A DNA stretch of 33,720 nt. It comes from Planctomycetota bacterium. Lineage in GTDB: Bacteria > Planctomycetota > UBA1135 > GCA-002686595. Positions 23,899-33,184 of the stretch are shown here, one piece after another. The stretch is from assembly GCA_016872795.1 (NCBI GenBank), contig VGYZ01000035.1, positions 1-33,720 on the forward strand. Reading direction: 5' to 3'. The position numbers were made by a program, and so were the translations under genes. The first letter of the stretch is position 1; the number at the start of each line of letters is the position of its first letter. Under the pieces are notes generated by a model. The model was not told where the DNA came from. It worked only from the letters and a program-made list of their open reading frames with translations, and did not search any database.

Positions 23899-24972
23899 TC
23901 AGCGCCGGGCGCGGATCTTCTCGATCAGTCCGCTGGCGAGCTCGTTGGGCACCGGCAGGCTCATCACATACTGGGTGATCCGCCAGCGCTCCCCGTCGCG
24001 GCGCAGGGCGCCGGAGCCCCGCACTTCGCCGTAGGAAGCGCTCTGGAGCCGCTCGTCGAACCAGGCCGTTGCGCGGTCGCGCGAGAGAGTCACATGCCGC
24101 TCCGTGGCGGCGTAGGTCCAGCCGCGGCCCTTGGCGAAGTAGGGTTCGCAGTAGGCCCGGAACTGCGGCACGCTCCAGCGCTCCTTGGCGTCCGTGCCGA
24201 GAAACACGGCATCGGCCGCGAGGCAGGCGAAGTAGTCCGCGCCATCGGCGCGCGCGGCGGCCGCGTGGAAGCGGTCGAGCAGGGCTCGCACGGCGGACTC
24301 GGCGGCGGCGCGGGCCGACTCGGCCGCGAAGGCCTCGCCGAGCCTCGCGCGCACCCGTCCGCCGTCACAGGCGAGCGTCGCGCGCTCGCAGGTGGACACG
24401 AAGTCGAGCGCGGTCTCCTCCCCCAGCGCGAGCCGTCGCTCCAAGATCGCGAGCAGCGTGCCCCGCTCGTCCTCGCGGCCGCGGAGCAGCGCGATCGGCA
24501 GACCGGCCGTGGTGTCGAGGCGCTCGAGGTCCTCGGGCGCGAGCGCTGTCGGCGCGAGAGCCACGACACCGCCGAGTGCGTCGGCCGCGAAACCAGCCAG
24601 TCGCAGGGCCTGCGCGCCGCCCTGGCCCCACCCGACCACATGCAGGCGCGGCAGAGCCGTGCCGCGGCGGCGTCCGAGCTCCGCTCGGATCTCCCCCCAC
24701 TCCCCTAGCGGATCCGGACTGGCGATCACGGTCGCCCCAGGCCCGGCGAGAGCGGCGACTTCGCGGGCTGCGCGCTCGAGCTCGGTTCGCTCGAGCGAGG
24801 ACGGCAGCGCGAGCACCAGACGCACGGGCGCTCCCTCGCTCGGGGCCACGCTCGCCTGTGCAAAGCACAGCGGCGCGAGGGCGTCGCGCGGCACCTCGTG
24901 CCATGCCACGGGCACGGGAACGGAGCCGGCGGCTTGAACGAGAACGGCTGCGGCGAGAGCGAGGAGCGGCAT
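23899..24972 (-). CDS. Exported alpha/beta-hydrolase-like protein with NTF2/SnoaL-like C-terminal domain
   Basis: The 357-residue protein starts with a signal-peptide-like stretch (MPLLALAAAVLVQAAG). Residues about 25-220 follow an alpha/beta-hydrolase plan of the esterase/phospholipase sort (VRLVLALPSSL, LPRLHVVGWGQGGAQALRLAGF, LPIALLRGRED). At the nucleophile elbow the expected GxSxG reads GWGQGG, so the catalytic serine is missing. Residues about 230-350 resemble the SnoaL/DUF4440 NTF2-like fold (LLDRFHAAAARADGADYFAC, WRITQYVMSLPVPNE), often used to bind small molecules. The upstream reading frame is open without a stop into the fbp remnant; ATG 24972 is chosen because it begins the signal peptide. 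Activity is doubtful for the first domain. Confidence 0.65.
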   Translation of the reverse strand: MPLLALAAAVLVQAAGSVPVPVAWHEVPRDALAPLCFAQASVAPSEGAPVRLVLALPSSLERTELERAAREVAALAGPGATVIASPDPLGEWGEIRAELGRRRGTALPRLHVVGWGQGGAQALRLAGFAADALGGVVALAPTALAPEDLERLDTTAGLPIALLRGREDERGTLLAILERRLALGEETALDFVSTCERATLACDGGRVRARLGEAFAAESARAAAESAVRALLDRFHAAAARADGADYFACLAADAVFLGTDAKERWSVPQFRAYCEPYFAKGRGWTYAATERHVTLSRDRATAWFDERLQSASYGEVRGSGALRRDGERWRITQYVMSLPVPNELASGLIEKIRARR

Positions 24973-25009
24973 GCCGCGCACCTTAGCGCCGCGCGCGCCC
25001 CCCCGGCAG

Positions 25010-25885
25010 CTACAGGTGCCGCACAGGATGTGCTCCACTTCCTCGGCACTGCCCAGGATGACCGTGGTGCGCTGGTGCGGGGTCTTGGGCTGCAGGTCCG
25101 GCAGCCGCTCCCTACCGGCGTAGGCCTCGCCACCGGCTTGCTCGACGATGAATGCCGTCGGGTTCGCCTCGCACATGAGCCGCGGCTTGCCCTCGGGCGC
25201 CTTGGCCGTCGGCGGATAGAGGAACACGCCGCCTTTGAGCAGGGTGCGGTGCACATGGGCGACCATCGCGACGGCGTAGCGGCTGGAGTAGCCGCTCTTC
25301 GTGGCCCAGTCGAGGTAGCGCTGGCAGCCCTCGGGGAAGGTCGGTCGGTTGCCCTCGTTGAGCGAGTAGAGCTTGCCCTTGGAGGGGATGCGCAGGTCGT
25401 CCTCGACCCGCAGGAAGGCGCCGACATCGGGTCGAGCACGAACACCGACACGCCCTTGCCGGTCGTGAGCACGAACACCGTCGACGAGCCGAACAGGATG
25501 TAGCCTGCCGCGAGCTGGCGCGAGCCGGGCTGCAGCATGGGCTCGTCGGCGGTCGCGGCCGGCGAGGGGTGCTTCAGGATCGAGAAGATCGTGCCGACGC
25601 CGCCGCACACATCGAGGTTCGAAGAACCGTCGAGCGGGTCGAACAGCACGCAGTAGCCGCCTTCGGCCTCGGCGCTGTCGCGCGGGAGGATCGGCTCGTC
25701 GTTCTCCTCCGAGGCCACGATCGCCACACCCCGGCGCCGTCCGAGGCAACGCGGCAGGGTCTCGTTGGCGATCACGCCGAGCCCGGCTGCTCTTACTGCC
25801 CCGCGAGGATGTGCGACTGGAGCGTGATCAGGTTGTCGGAGTTGCGCTCGTCGAGCTCCCGCAGGAAGGTGTTCTCGTGGCTCAT
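25010..25885 (-). pseudogene. fbp: Decayed class I fructose-1,6-bisphosphatase gene
   Basis: Three pieces of a class I FBPase lie in order but in broken frames. The N-terminal piece MSHENTFLRELDERNSDNL to SHILAGQ stops at TAA (25793-25795). After a loss of about 28 residues, a short AVRAAGL remnant appears, then a further loss of about 20 residues, including the family's NVQGE segment. The frame then resumes as VIANETLPRCLG and continues through SEENDEP and LFDPLDGSSNLDV to GVSVFVLDP. Near 25424-25432 one base appears lost, and the C-terminal half (VGAFLRVEDDLRIPSKGK, SGYSSRYAVAMVAHVHRTLLKGG, PHQRTTVILGS) continues in another frame. The likely original stop (TAG at 25010-25012) is out of frame, so the sequence reads on into the next gene. 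Sequencing or assembly error is the alternative. Confidence 0.8.
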
Positions 25886-26066
25886 TGGGCGGCGAGCGCC
25901 TGGGTGGCTGTGGAGGGCCGGGGCAGCTTGCCCTCGCGCCATCGGCGCGGCAGCGGACGAACCTGCGCGGCCCCGCGGCCGTGGGCCCGCCACGGGTCGC
26001 ATTCTTCGGAATCCGAGCCCTGCGAGGGGCCCTCGATTGGGGCGAGACACGACGGGGGGGCGGCGT

Positions 26067-27497
26067 TCAGCGCGCGTGGGCGTCGATCACCCGCGCGATC
26101 GCGCGCTCGCACACGGCGCAGAAGGTAGTCGGATTGCGCGTGAACATGATGCAATCGACGGACGGGCGGTACAGACCGCGCGCCTCGTAGGCAGCGCCCT
26201 CGAAGGCCCCCACCTTGCCGGCGAAGCGCTCGCGGGCGAGCCGCGCGCCGCTCGCGGCCTTGATCTCGGCGAACAGCGCCTCGTTGGCGGAGTCGTCGCG
26301 TCCCTTGCCGAGCTCCGCACGCCGCGCGCCGAAGACTCGATCCTCCTCGTCGTAGGGACCCTTGTCCCACGGTGTCGGCAGCGGCGTTCCCTGCTCGACC
26401 AGTTCGCGCCACTTCAGGTTCCACGGCTCGCGCAGCGCCGTCACATTGGGCTCCCACGGCTCGCTGCCCGGCGGCGTGAACTCCTCGTAGCTCACCGGCG
26501 AGCTGTAGTACTCGTCCGCGAGCCCGCCGAGCGAGTGGCCGAGCTCGTGCACGAACACATACTCGGCGACGGAGGTGTCCGACGCGCAGGTCGCCCACAG
26601 GTTGTAGATCCCGCCGCCGCCATACTTGCGGCCGTTGAAGAGGATCACGAGGAAGTCGTAGGGCGCGGCGGCCGCGAACTCACGCAGCTCGCGATCGCGG
26701 TAGGTCAGCACATAGCGGTCCGAGTCGAAGGCGTTGAACGACGCGCCGAAGGCGGTCTCGCTCCACAGCTCGCGGCGCGGATCGCGGATCCCCGACTGCG
26801 GCGAGGCGACGAACAGCCCGCGCACATTGAGCTCGTTCGAGCGCGTGCTGAAGGGCGGCGTGGCGAGCAACGCCTTCGAGAGCCGCTTGGCGTCGGCCTC
26901 GAACTTGAGCTCCTCCGCGAGCGTGTAGCCCTCGGCGAGCACCAGCAGGTCGAGGCGCGCGTCGACCGGCCCGGTCTCGTGGATCGGGAGCACGCGCGCG
27001 CCGCCGCGCAGCGGTGCGCGATCGACCAAGCGCGAGGCCGGGTCGACCTCGAGCTCGAAGAACGGCGCGGCGAAGGTGCCGTCCCTGGCGCGCTTGCGCA
27101 ACGCGAGGCGCACCTTGCCGCGCGGCTCAGGGAAGCGCTGGGATTCCTCGAAGACCTTCCACAGCTCCTTGGCCTCGCCCGTGGTCTCCCACTCGCCGAA
27201 GATCGAGCAGAAGCCGCGCGAGAAGAAGAGCTCGCCCGAGCTCGGCTCGCGCACCTCGAACAGGTACTTGCCGAGATTCGTGCCGTCGACGAGCCGGGTG
27301 CGACTCCCCGGCCAAGCGCCCTCGAGCCGCAGTCCGGCGGGAGCGATGTGCTCCTCGCTGGCGTTGCCGGCGTGGTGGTAGTCGAAGCGCACCACGCGTC
27401 CGGTGAAGCGGGCCTCGAACGGATCGGTGCCCACCGGCGCCGACGCGCAGCCGGCGGCGGCGAGGAGCAGCACCACGAGTGCGGAGAAGAGCTTCAT
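26067..27497 (-). CDS. M64-family zinc metallopeptidase lipoprotein
   Basis: The 476-residue protein has a lipoprotein signal with Cys17 (LLAAAGCASA) and should be anchored outside the cytoplasm. An N-terminal beta-rich domain (about 25-160) precedes the peptidase domain, which shows LDLLVLAEGYT, DFLVILFNGRKYGGGG and the zinc motif HELGHSLGGLADEY with His317, Glu318, His321 and Asp328 as the third ligand, the M64 (IgA-peptidase-like) pattern. A C-terminal cysteine pair, FCAVC, is visible. Metallopeptidases of this family cleave proteins outside the cell; the substrate here is unknown. It diverges from the S9 peptidase gene across 55 bases that carry a 9-bp inverted repeat, and both have near-identical lipoprotein leaders, suggesting joint regulation. 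Confidence 0.88.
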   Translation of the reverse strand: MKLFSALVVLLLAAAGCASAPVGTDPFEARFTGRVVRFDYHHAGNASEEHIAPAGLRLEGAWPGSRTRLVDGTNLGKYLFEVREPSSGELFFSRGFCSIFGEWETTGEAKELWKVFEESQRFPEPRGKVRLALRKRARDGTFAAPFFELEVDPASRLVDRAPLRGGARVLPIHETGPVDARLDLLVLAEGYTLAEELKFEADAKRLSKALLATPPFSTRSNELNVRGLFVASPQSGIRDPRRELWSETAFGASFNAFDSDRYVLTYRDRELREFAAAAPYDFLVILFNGRKYGGGGIYNLWATCASDTSVAEYVFVHELGHSLGGLADEYYSSPVSYEEFTPPGSEPWEPNVTALREPWNLKWRELVEQGTPLPTPWDKGPYDEEDRVFGARRAELGKGRDDSANEALFAEIKAASGARLARERFAGKVGAFEGAAYEARGLYRPSVDCIMFTRNPTTFCAVCERAIARVIDAHAR

Positions 27498-27509
27498 CGC
27501 GCGCCACGA

Positions 27510-27542
27510 TACCGGCGTGGCGAGGGCGCGGCGACGCCGGTA
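27510..27542. promoter_or_regulatory. 9-bp inverted repeat between two divergent peptidase genes
   Basis: TACCGGCGT (27510-27518) and ACGCCGGTA (27534-27542) are a perfect inverted repeat with a 15-base spacer, filling most of the 55 bases between the two start codons. Its outer ends overlap -10-like boxes for both genes (TATCGT on the minus strand at 27511-27506; TACGTT on the plus strand at 27541-27546). A dimeric regulator site or a shared symmetric promoter would fit. This is inference from spacing and symmetry. Confidence 0.4.
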
Positions 27543-27552
27543 CGTTCCTGCC

Positions 27553-29763
27553 ATGAAGCTTCGCGCCCTGCCGCTCTTCGCCCTGCTCCTCGCCGCCGCC
27601 TGCGCCAGCGCACCGCACGCGCGGGACTCGGAGCGCCTCTCGCTCGACGACCTCGTAGCGCTGCCGCCCAAGCTGCGCCTCGACACGCAGCTCGCGGGTT
27701 GGAGCGCGGACGGCCAGAGCTTTTTCGCCGCGCGAACGGAGCGCAGCAGCGGCACGAAGCGCATCGTGCGCATCGATGTCGCGAGCGGCAGCGAGACGCC
27801 GTTCGCGGATCCAAGCGCACTGACGCGCGCCTTCGAGGCCGCGCCGGGCATCGACCGGGCCACGGCGGAACGCTTCGCCGCGCGCACGCGCTTCGACTGG
27901 ACCGCAGCGCGCGACGGCGTGCTGCTCAACGAGTCGAACGACCTGTTCTTCTGGCGCGTCGGCGCCGCGCGCGCGGTGCGCTTGACGCAGGATGCGCGCG
28001 AGGAAGTCGGCGAGACGCTCTCGCCCGACGGCCGCTTCGTCGCCTTCGTCGCCGACTGGAACCTGTGGATCGCTCCCACCGATGGCGGTGCGCCGCCGCG
28101 CGCGCTCACCACGGCCGGCAACGAGAACCTGCTGCACGGGCGGCTCGATTGGGTCTACCAAGAGGAGGTCTACGGGCGCGGCAACTTCGGCGCGTTCTGG
28201 TGGTCGCCGGATTCGACGCGCATCGCGTACCTCGTGATCGACGAGAGCCGCGTGCCGACCTGCATCGTCACCGACCATCGGCAGGTGCATCCGGTCAACG
28301 AGTCGTGGCGCTATCCGAAGGCGGGCGATCCCAATCCGGTCGCGACGCTGCACGCCGTCGACATCGCGAGCGGCAAGAGCACGCCGATCGAGCTCGGGCC
28401 TTGGTCGAAGGACGAGCCGCTGGTCGTGCGCGTCGGCTGGACGCCGGACGCGACGCGCGTGCTGTTCCAGATCCAGAATCGCGTGCAGACGTGGCTCGAC
28501 CTCGTCGAGGCCGATCCGGCGACGGGCGCGACGAAGACAGTGCTGCGCGACTCGACGGCGGCGTGGATCGAGCCCAACGACGGGCCGTGGTGGATCGAAA
28601 ACGGCCGGCGTTTCCTGTGGCTTTCGGAGCGCGACGGGTTTGCTCACCTGTACCTGCATTCGCGCGACGGCAAGCTCGAGCGGCAGGTCACGCGCGGGCC
28701 CTGGGAGGTCGATTCGTTCGTGCGCTTCGACGAGACGAGCGGCGAGGCCTGGTTCATGGGCGATCGCGACGATGTGAAGGGCGCGCAGCTCTTCCGTTGC
28801 AGGCTCGATGGGAGCGAGCCGGTGCGCGTGACGCGCGAGGACGGCACGCACGCCGTGCAGATGGCGCCGGACGGTCGCCACTTCGTCGATTCCTTTTCCT
28901 CGGCGACCCAATGGCCGCAGCTGCGGCTGTGCGCGGCGGATGGAAGCGTCGTGCGCGAGCTCGAGCGCGTCGACGGCGCGCCCGCCGCCGCCAAGGGCGT
29001 GAAGCCCGTGGAGTTCACCAAGCTGCGGACGCGCGATGGAGTCGAGCTCGACGCCGCGCTCTTCCTGCCGCCGGGCTTCTCGAAGGGGCGCCGGTACCCG
29101 ACGCTGCTCTCGATTTACTCCGGTCCCCACGCGCCCAAGGTGCTCGACCGGCCTCTGACGACCGACGGCTTGTTCCACACGCTGCTCGCGCAGGAAGGCT
29201 ATGTCGTGTGCGCCGTCGACAACCGCTCGGCGAGCGGGCGCGGGCTCGAAGCAACGAAGGGCATCTGGCACCGGCTGGGCGAGGGCGAGCTCGCGGACCT
29301 CGAGGACGGTGTCGACGCCCTCGTGGCGCGCGGCGTCACCGATCCTGAGCGGGTCGGCCTGTGGGGCTGGAGCTACGGCGGCTACCAGACGGCCTTTGCG
29401 CTGACCCACTCGAAGAAGTTCCGCTGCGGGATCGTCGGAGCGCCGGTCACGGACTGGCGGCTCTACGACTCGATCTACACCGAGCGCTACATGGGCCTGC
29501 CGACCGAGAACGAGCTCGGCTACCTGCGCAGTTCCGTGCTGGAAGCCGCCGCGAACCTGTCGGGGCGTGCGCTGCTCATCCACGGGGTCATCGACGAGAA
29601 TGTGCATCTGCAGAACACGCTGCAGTTTGCCGAGCGCCTGCAGCGCGCGGGCAAGCCCTTCGACCTGATGCTCTATCCCGGCAACCGCCACGGGATCGTC
29701 GATTCCGTGCAGAACCGGCACAAGTACCTGACGATGGCGGCCTTCCTCCGCGCTAACCTCTAG
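27553..29763 (+). CDS. S9B dipeptidyl peptidase IV-like serine peptidase, lipoprotein
   Basis: The 736-residue protein has a short lipoprotein leader (ALLLAAACASA). An N-terminal beta-propeller (about 40-490) follows, with LSPDGRFVAFVADWNLW and the DPP4-type N-terminus-binding motif DWVYQEEVYGR (Glu204-Glu205), then WWSPDSTRIAYL. The C-terminal alpha/beta-hydrolase has GWSYGGYQ with nucleophile Ser607, Asp681 in GVIDENVH and His713 in NRHGI, a complete triad. DPP4-type enzymes release dipeptides, often X-Pro, from peptide N termini. Downstream lie a peptide transporter and a prolidase, which fits a pathway for peptide use. It is divergent from the M64 peptidase. The ATG follows the inverted repeat with no ribosome site, suggesting a very short leader. 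Confidence 0.92.
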   Translation: MKLRALPLFALLLAAACASAPHARDSERLSLDDLVALPPKLRLDTQLAGWSADGQSFFAARTERSSGTKRIVRIDVASGSETPFADPSALTRAFEAAPGIDRATAERFAARTRFDWTAARDGVLLNESNDLFFWRVGAARAVRLTQDAREEVGETLSPDGRFVAFVADWNLWIAPTDGGAPPRALTTAGNENLLHGRLDWVYQEEVYGRGNFGAFWWSPDSTRIAYLVIDESRVPTCIVTDHRQVHPVNESWRYPKAGDPNPVATLHAVDIASGKSTPIELGPWSKDEPLVVRVGWTPDATRVLFQIQNRVQTWLDLVEADPATGATKTVLRDSTAAWIEPNDGPWWIENGRRFLWLSERDGFAHLYLHSRDGKLERQVTRGPWEVDSFVRFDETSGEAWFMGDRDDVKGAQLFRCRLDGSEPVRVTREDGTHAVQMAPDGRHFVDSFSSATQWPQLRLCAADGSVVRELERVDGAPAAAKGVKPVEFTKLRTRDGVELDAALFLPPGFSKGRRYPTLLSIYSGPHAPKVLDRPLTTDGLFHTLLAQEGYVVCAVDNRSASGRGLEATKGIWHRLGEGELADLEDGVDALVARGVTDPERVGLWGWSYGGYQTAFALTHSKKFRCGIVGAPVTDWRLYDSIYTERYMGLPTENELGYLRSSVLEAAANLSGRALLIHGVIDENVHLQNTLQFAERLQRAGKPFDLMLYPGNRHGIVDSVQNRHKYLTMAAFLRANL

Positions 29764-29834
29764 CCCCTACCCACCCCGACGGCGCGGCCCCCGATCGTCT
29801 CCCCGCCCGTCAAGACCGGAGACCCCAACTCCCC

Positions 29835-31364
<1,530 letters not shown>

Positions 31365-31368
31365 TCCG

Positions 31369-32685
31369 ATGAGCCCGCAGGGTCGATCGTTGTACGCCGA
31401 GCACATCGCGGCTCGGCAGCGGACGACGGAGGCGGCGCTGGCAGAGTGCGGGTACGACGCGCTCGTGCTCTCCAGCGGCGCGCCGTTCACCTACTTCGCC
31501 GACGATCAGGAGCCGCCGTTCCACGAGAACGGGCACTTCGCCCACTGGGTTCCGCTGCGCGGGCCGCACCATGTGCTAGTGGTGCGGCCGGGCACGAGGC
31601 CGCGGCTCGTGCGCGTGGCGCCAGAGGATTACTGGTACGAGCAGGCACCGCTCGGCAGTCCGTTCTGGGCGGATGACTTCGACTTGCAGGAAGTCGGCAC
31701 GACGGACGCGGCGTGGAAGCTCGGACTCACGGGCAAGCGCGTCGCGTACATCGGCGATGAGACGGCCCGTGCGCTGGCGGCCGGAATCGCGGCCGAGCAC
31801 CACAATCCGGCGTCGCTCGTCGCTCGCCTCGACTGGGAGCGCGCGTACAAGAGCGAGTACGAGGTTGCGTGCATGGAGGAGGCCGAGAAGATGGCCTCCT
31901 GGGGCCACCGCGCCGCGCTCGCCGCCTTTGACTCCGGCGCGAGCGAGCTCGAGATCCACCACGCCTACCTCGCCGCCGTGCGCTGCACGGAAGCCGAGCT
32001 TCCCTACGGCACGATCATCGGCCACGACGAGAAGAGCGCGATCCTGCACTACACAGGCAAGCGCACCAAGCGCGACGGCCGCGTGCTCCTGATCGACGCC
32101 GGCGCGCGCCACTTGGGCTACTGCTCGGACATCACCCGCACATGGACGCGCAAGGACTGCGACTCGCGCTTCCCTCTCCTCGCGCGCGGCATGGACAAGC
32201 TGCAGCTCGAGTTGTGCGCCAAGGTCGTACCGGGCCTGCCCTATCCCGACCTGCACGCCGCGGCCCACGTGCTCATCGGCGACCTGCTGCACGAGCTCGG
32301 CGTGCTCAAGGTCCGCGGCGAGGAGGCCTTCGACGAAGGCCTGACGAGTCCCTTCTTTCCCCACGGGCTCGGCCACTTCCTCGGCATCCAAGTGCACGAT
32401 GTCGGCGGCCGTCAGAAGGACCCGACCGGCGGCATCCTGCCTCCGCCGCCGAAGTCACCGTTCCTCCGGACGACGCGCAAGATCGAAGAACATCAGGTCT
32501 TCACGATCGAGCCGGGTTGCTACTTCATCGAGATGCTGCTGCGCCCCCACCGCAACGGCCCCAAGGCGCACTGCTTCGACTGGAAGCAGATCGACGAGCT
32601 CGCGGAGTTCGGCGGCGTGCGCATCGAGGACAACGTGCACGTCACGGCTGCGGGGCAGGTCAACCTGACGCGCCCGCACATCTAG
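31369..32685 (+). CDS. pepQ: Xaa-Pro dipeptidase (prolidase), M24B
   Basis: This cytoplasmic metallopeptidase splits X-Pro dipeptides. The 438-residue protein follows E. coli PepQ almost element by element: SLYAEHIAARQRTTEAAL at the start, EYEVACMEEAEKMASWGHRA, and the five metal ligands Asp243 (LIDAGA), Asp254 (YCSDITRTWT), His336 (FPHGLGHFLGIQVHDV), Glu381 (TIEPGCYFIE) and Glu420 (GGVRIEDNV). Length is within one or two residues of that enzyme. It follows the POT transporter by 4 bases and precedes a small esterase by 16 bases. With the DPP4-like and M64 peptidases it completes a route from proteins to amino acids. Confidence 0.95.
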   Translation: MSPQGRSLYAEHIAARQRTTEAALAECGYDALVLSSGAPFTYFADDQEPPFHENGHFAHWVPLRGPHHVLVVRPGTRPRLVRVAPEDYWYEQAPLGSPFWADDFDLQEVGTTDAAWKLGLTGKRVAYIGDETARALAAGIAAEHHNPASLVARLDWERAYKSEYEVACMEEAEKMASWGHRAALAAFDSGASELEIHHAYLAAVRCTEAELPYGTIIGHDEKSAILHYTGKRTKRDGRVLLIDAGARHLGYCSDITRTWTRKDCDSRFPLLARGMDKLQLELCAKVVPGLPYPDLHAAAHVLIGDLLHELGVLKVRGEEAFDEGLTSPFFPHGLGHFLGIQVHDVGGRQKDPTGGILPPPPKSPFLRTTRKIEEHQVFTIEPGCYFIEMLLRPHRNGPKAHCFDWKQIDELAEFGGVRIEDNVHVTAAGQVNLTRPHI

Positions 32686-32701
32686 CTCCGCGCGCCGGCC
32701 C

Positions 32702-33184
32702 ATGAAGCTGCTCTTCCTGCACGGGCTCGAGTCGAATCCGAGCGGCACGAAGGCGGTGTGGCTGCGCGAGCGCTACGGCGCGAGCGTGCCGGCGCTCGAC
32801 ACGTCCACGTGGGAGCGGGCGCGCGCGCAGGCCGAGGCCGCGGTGCGCGAATTCGAGCCCGATGTGCTCGTCGGCTCGAGCTTCGGCGGCGCGCTCGCCG
32901 TGTCGCTTTTGTGCGACGGCGTCACGAACGCGCGCACCGTGCTGATCGCTCAAGCTGCGGCGCTGCTAGGCAAGGGCGAGCGCCTGCCCGAGGGCACGCG
33001 CGCCATCGTGCTCCACGGCACCGCCGACGACGTCGTGCCGATCGAAGGCTCGCGCACGCTCGTCGGCAAGTCCGGCCCCGGGGTGCGCCTGTGGGAGATC
33101 GAGGGCGGCGACCATCGCCTCAACTCGACGCTCGAAGACGGCACGCTCGCGCGCGCGATCGAAGCCGTGCAGGCGCTTCCCTAG
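32702..33184 (+). CDS. Small YqiA-like alpha/beta-hydrolase (esterase)
   Basis: The 160-residue protein has the compact hydrolase plan of the YqiA/UPF0227 group: KLLFLHGLESNPSGTKA at the start, the nucleophile elbow VGSSFGGALAV (Ser60), GTADDVVPIEGS with the acid, and GGDHRLNS with the catalytic His. No signal peptide is present. The substrate is unknown. It is probably the last gene of the POT-pepQ operon, and its TAG stop lies in a CTAG shared with the convergent gene on the other strand. Confidence 0.82.
   Translation: MKLLFLHGLESNPSGTKAVWLRERYGASVPALDTSTWERARAQAEAAVREFEPDVLVGSSFGGALAVSLLCDGVTNARTVLIAQAAALLGKGERLPEGTRAIVLHGTADDVVPIEGSRTLVGKSGPGVRLWEIEGGDHRLNSTLEDGTLARAIEAVQALP

Noticed and set aside
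25569..29348. A 1,259-codon plus-strand open frame
   Set aside because: It is antisense to fbp and the M64 peptidase and then out of frame with the S9 peptidase; the translation is Arg/Ala-rich shadow without motifs.
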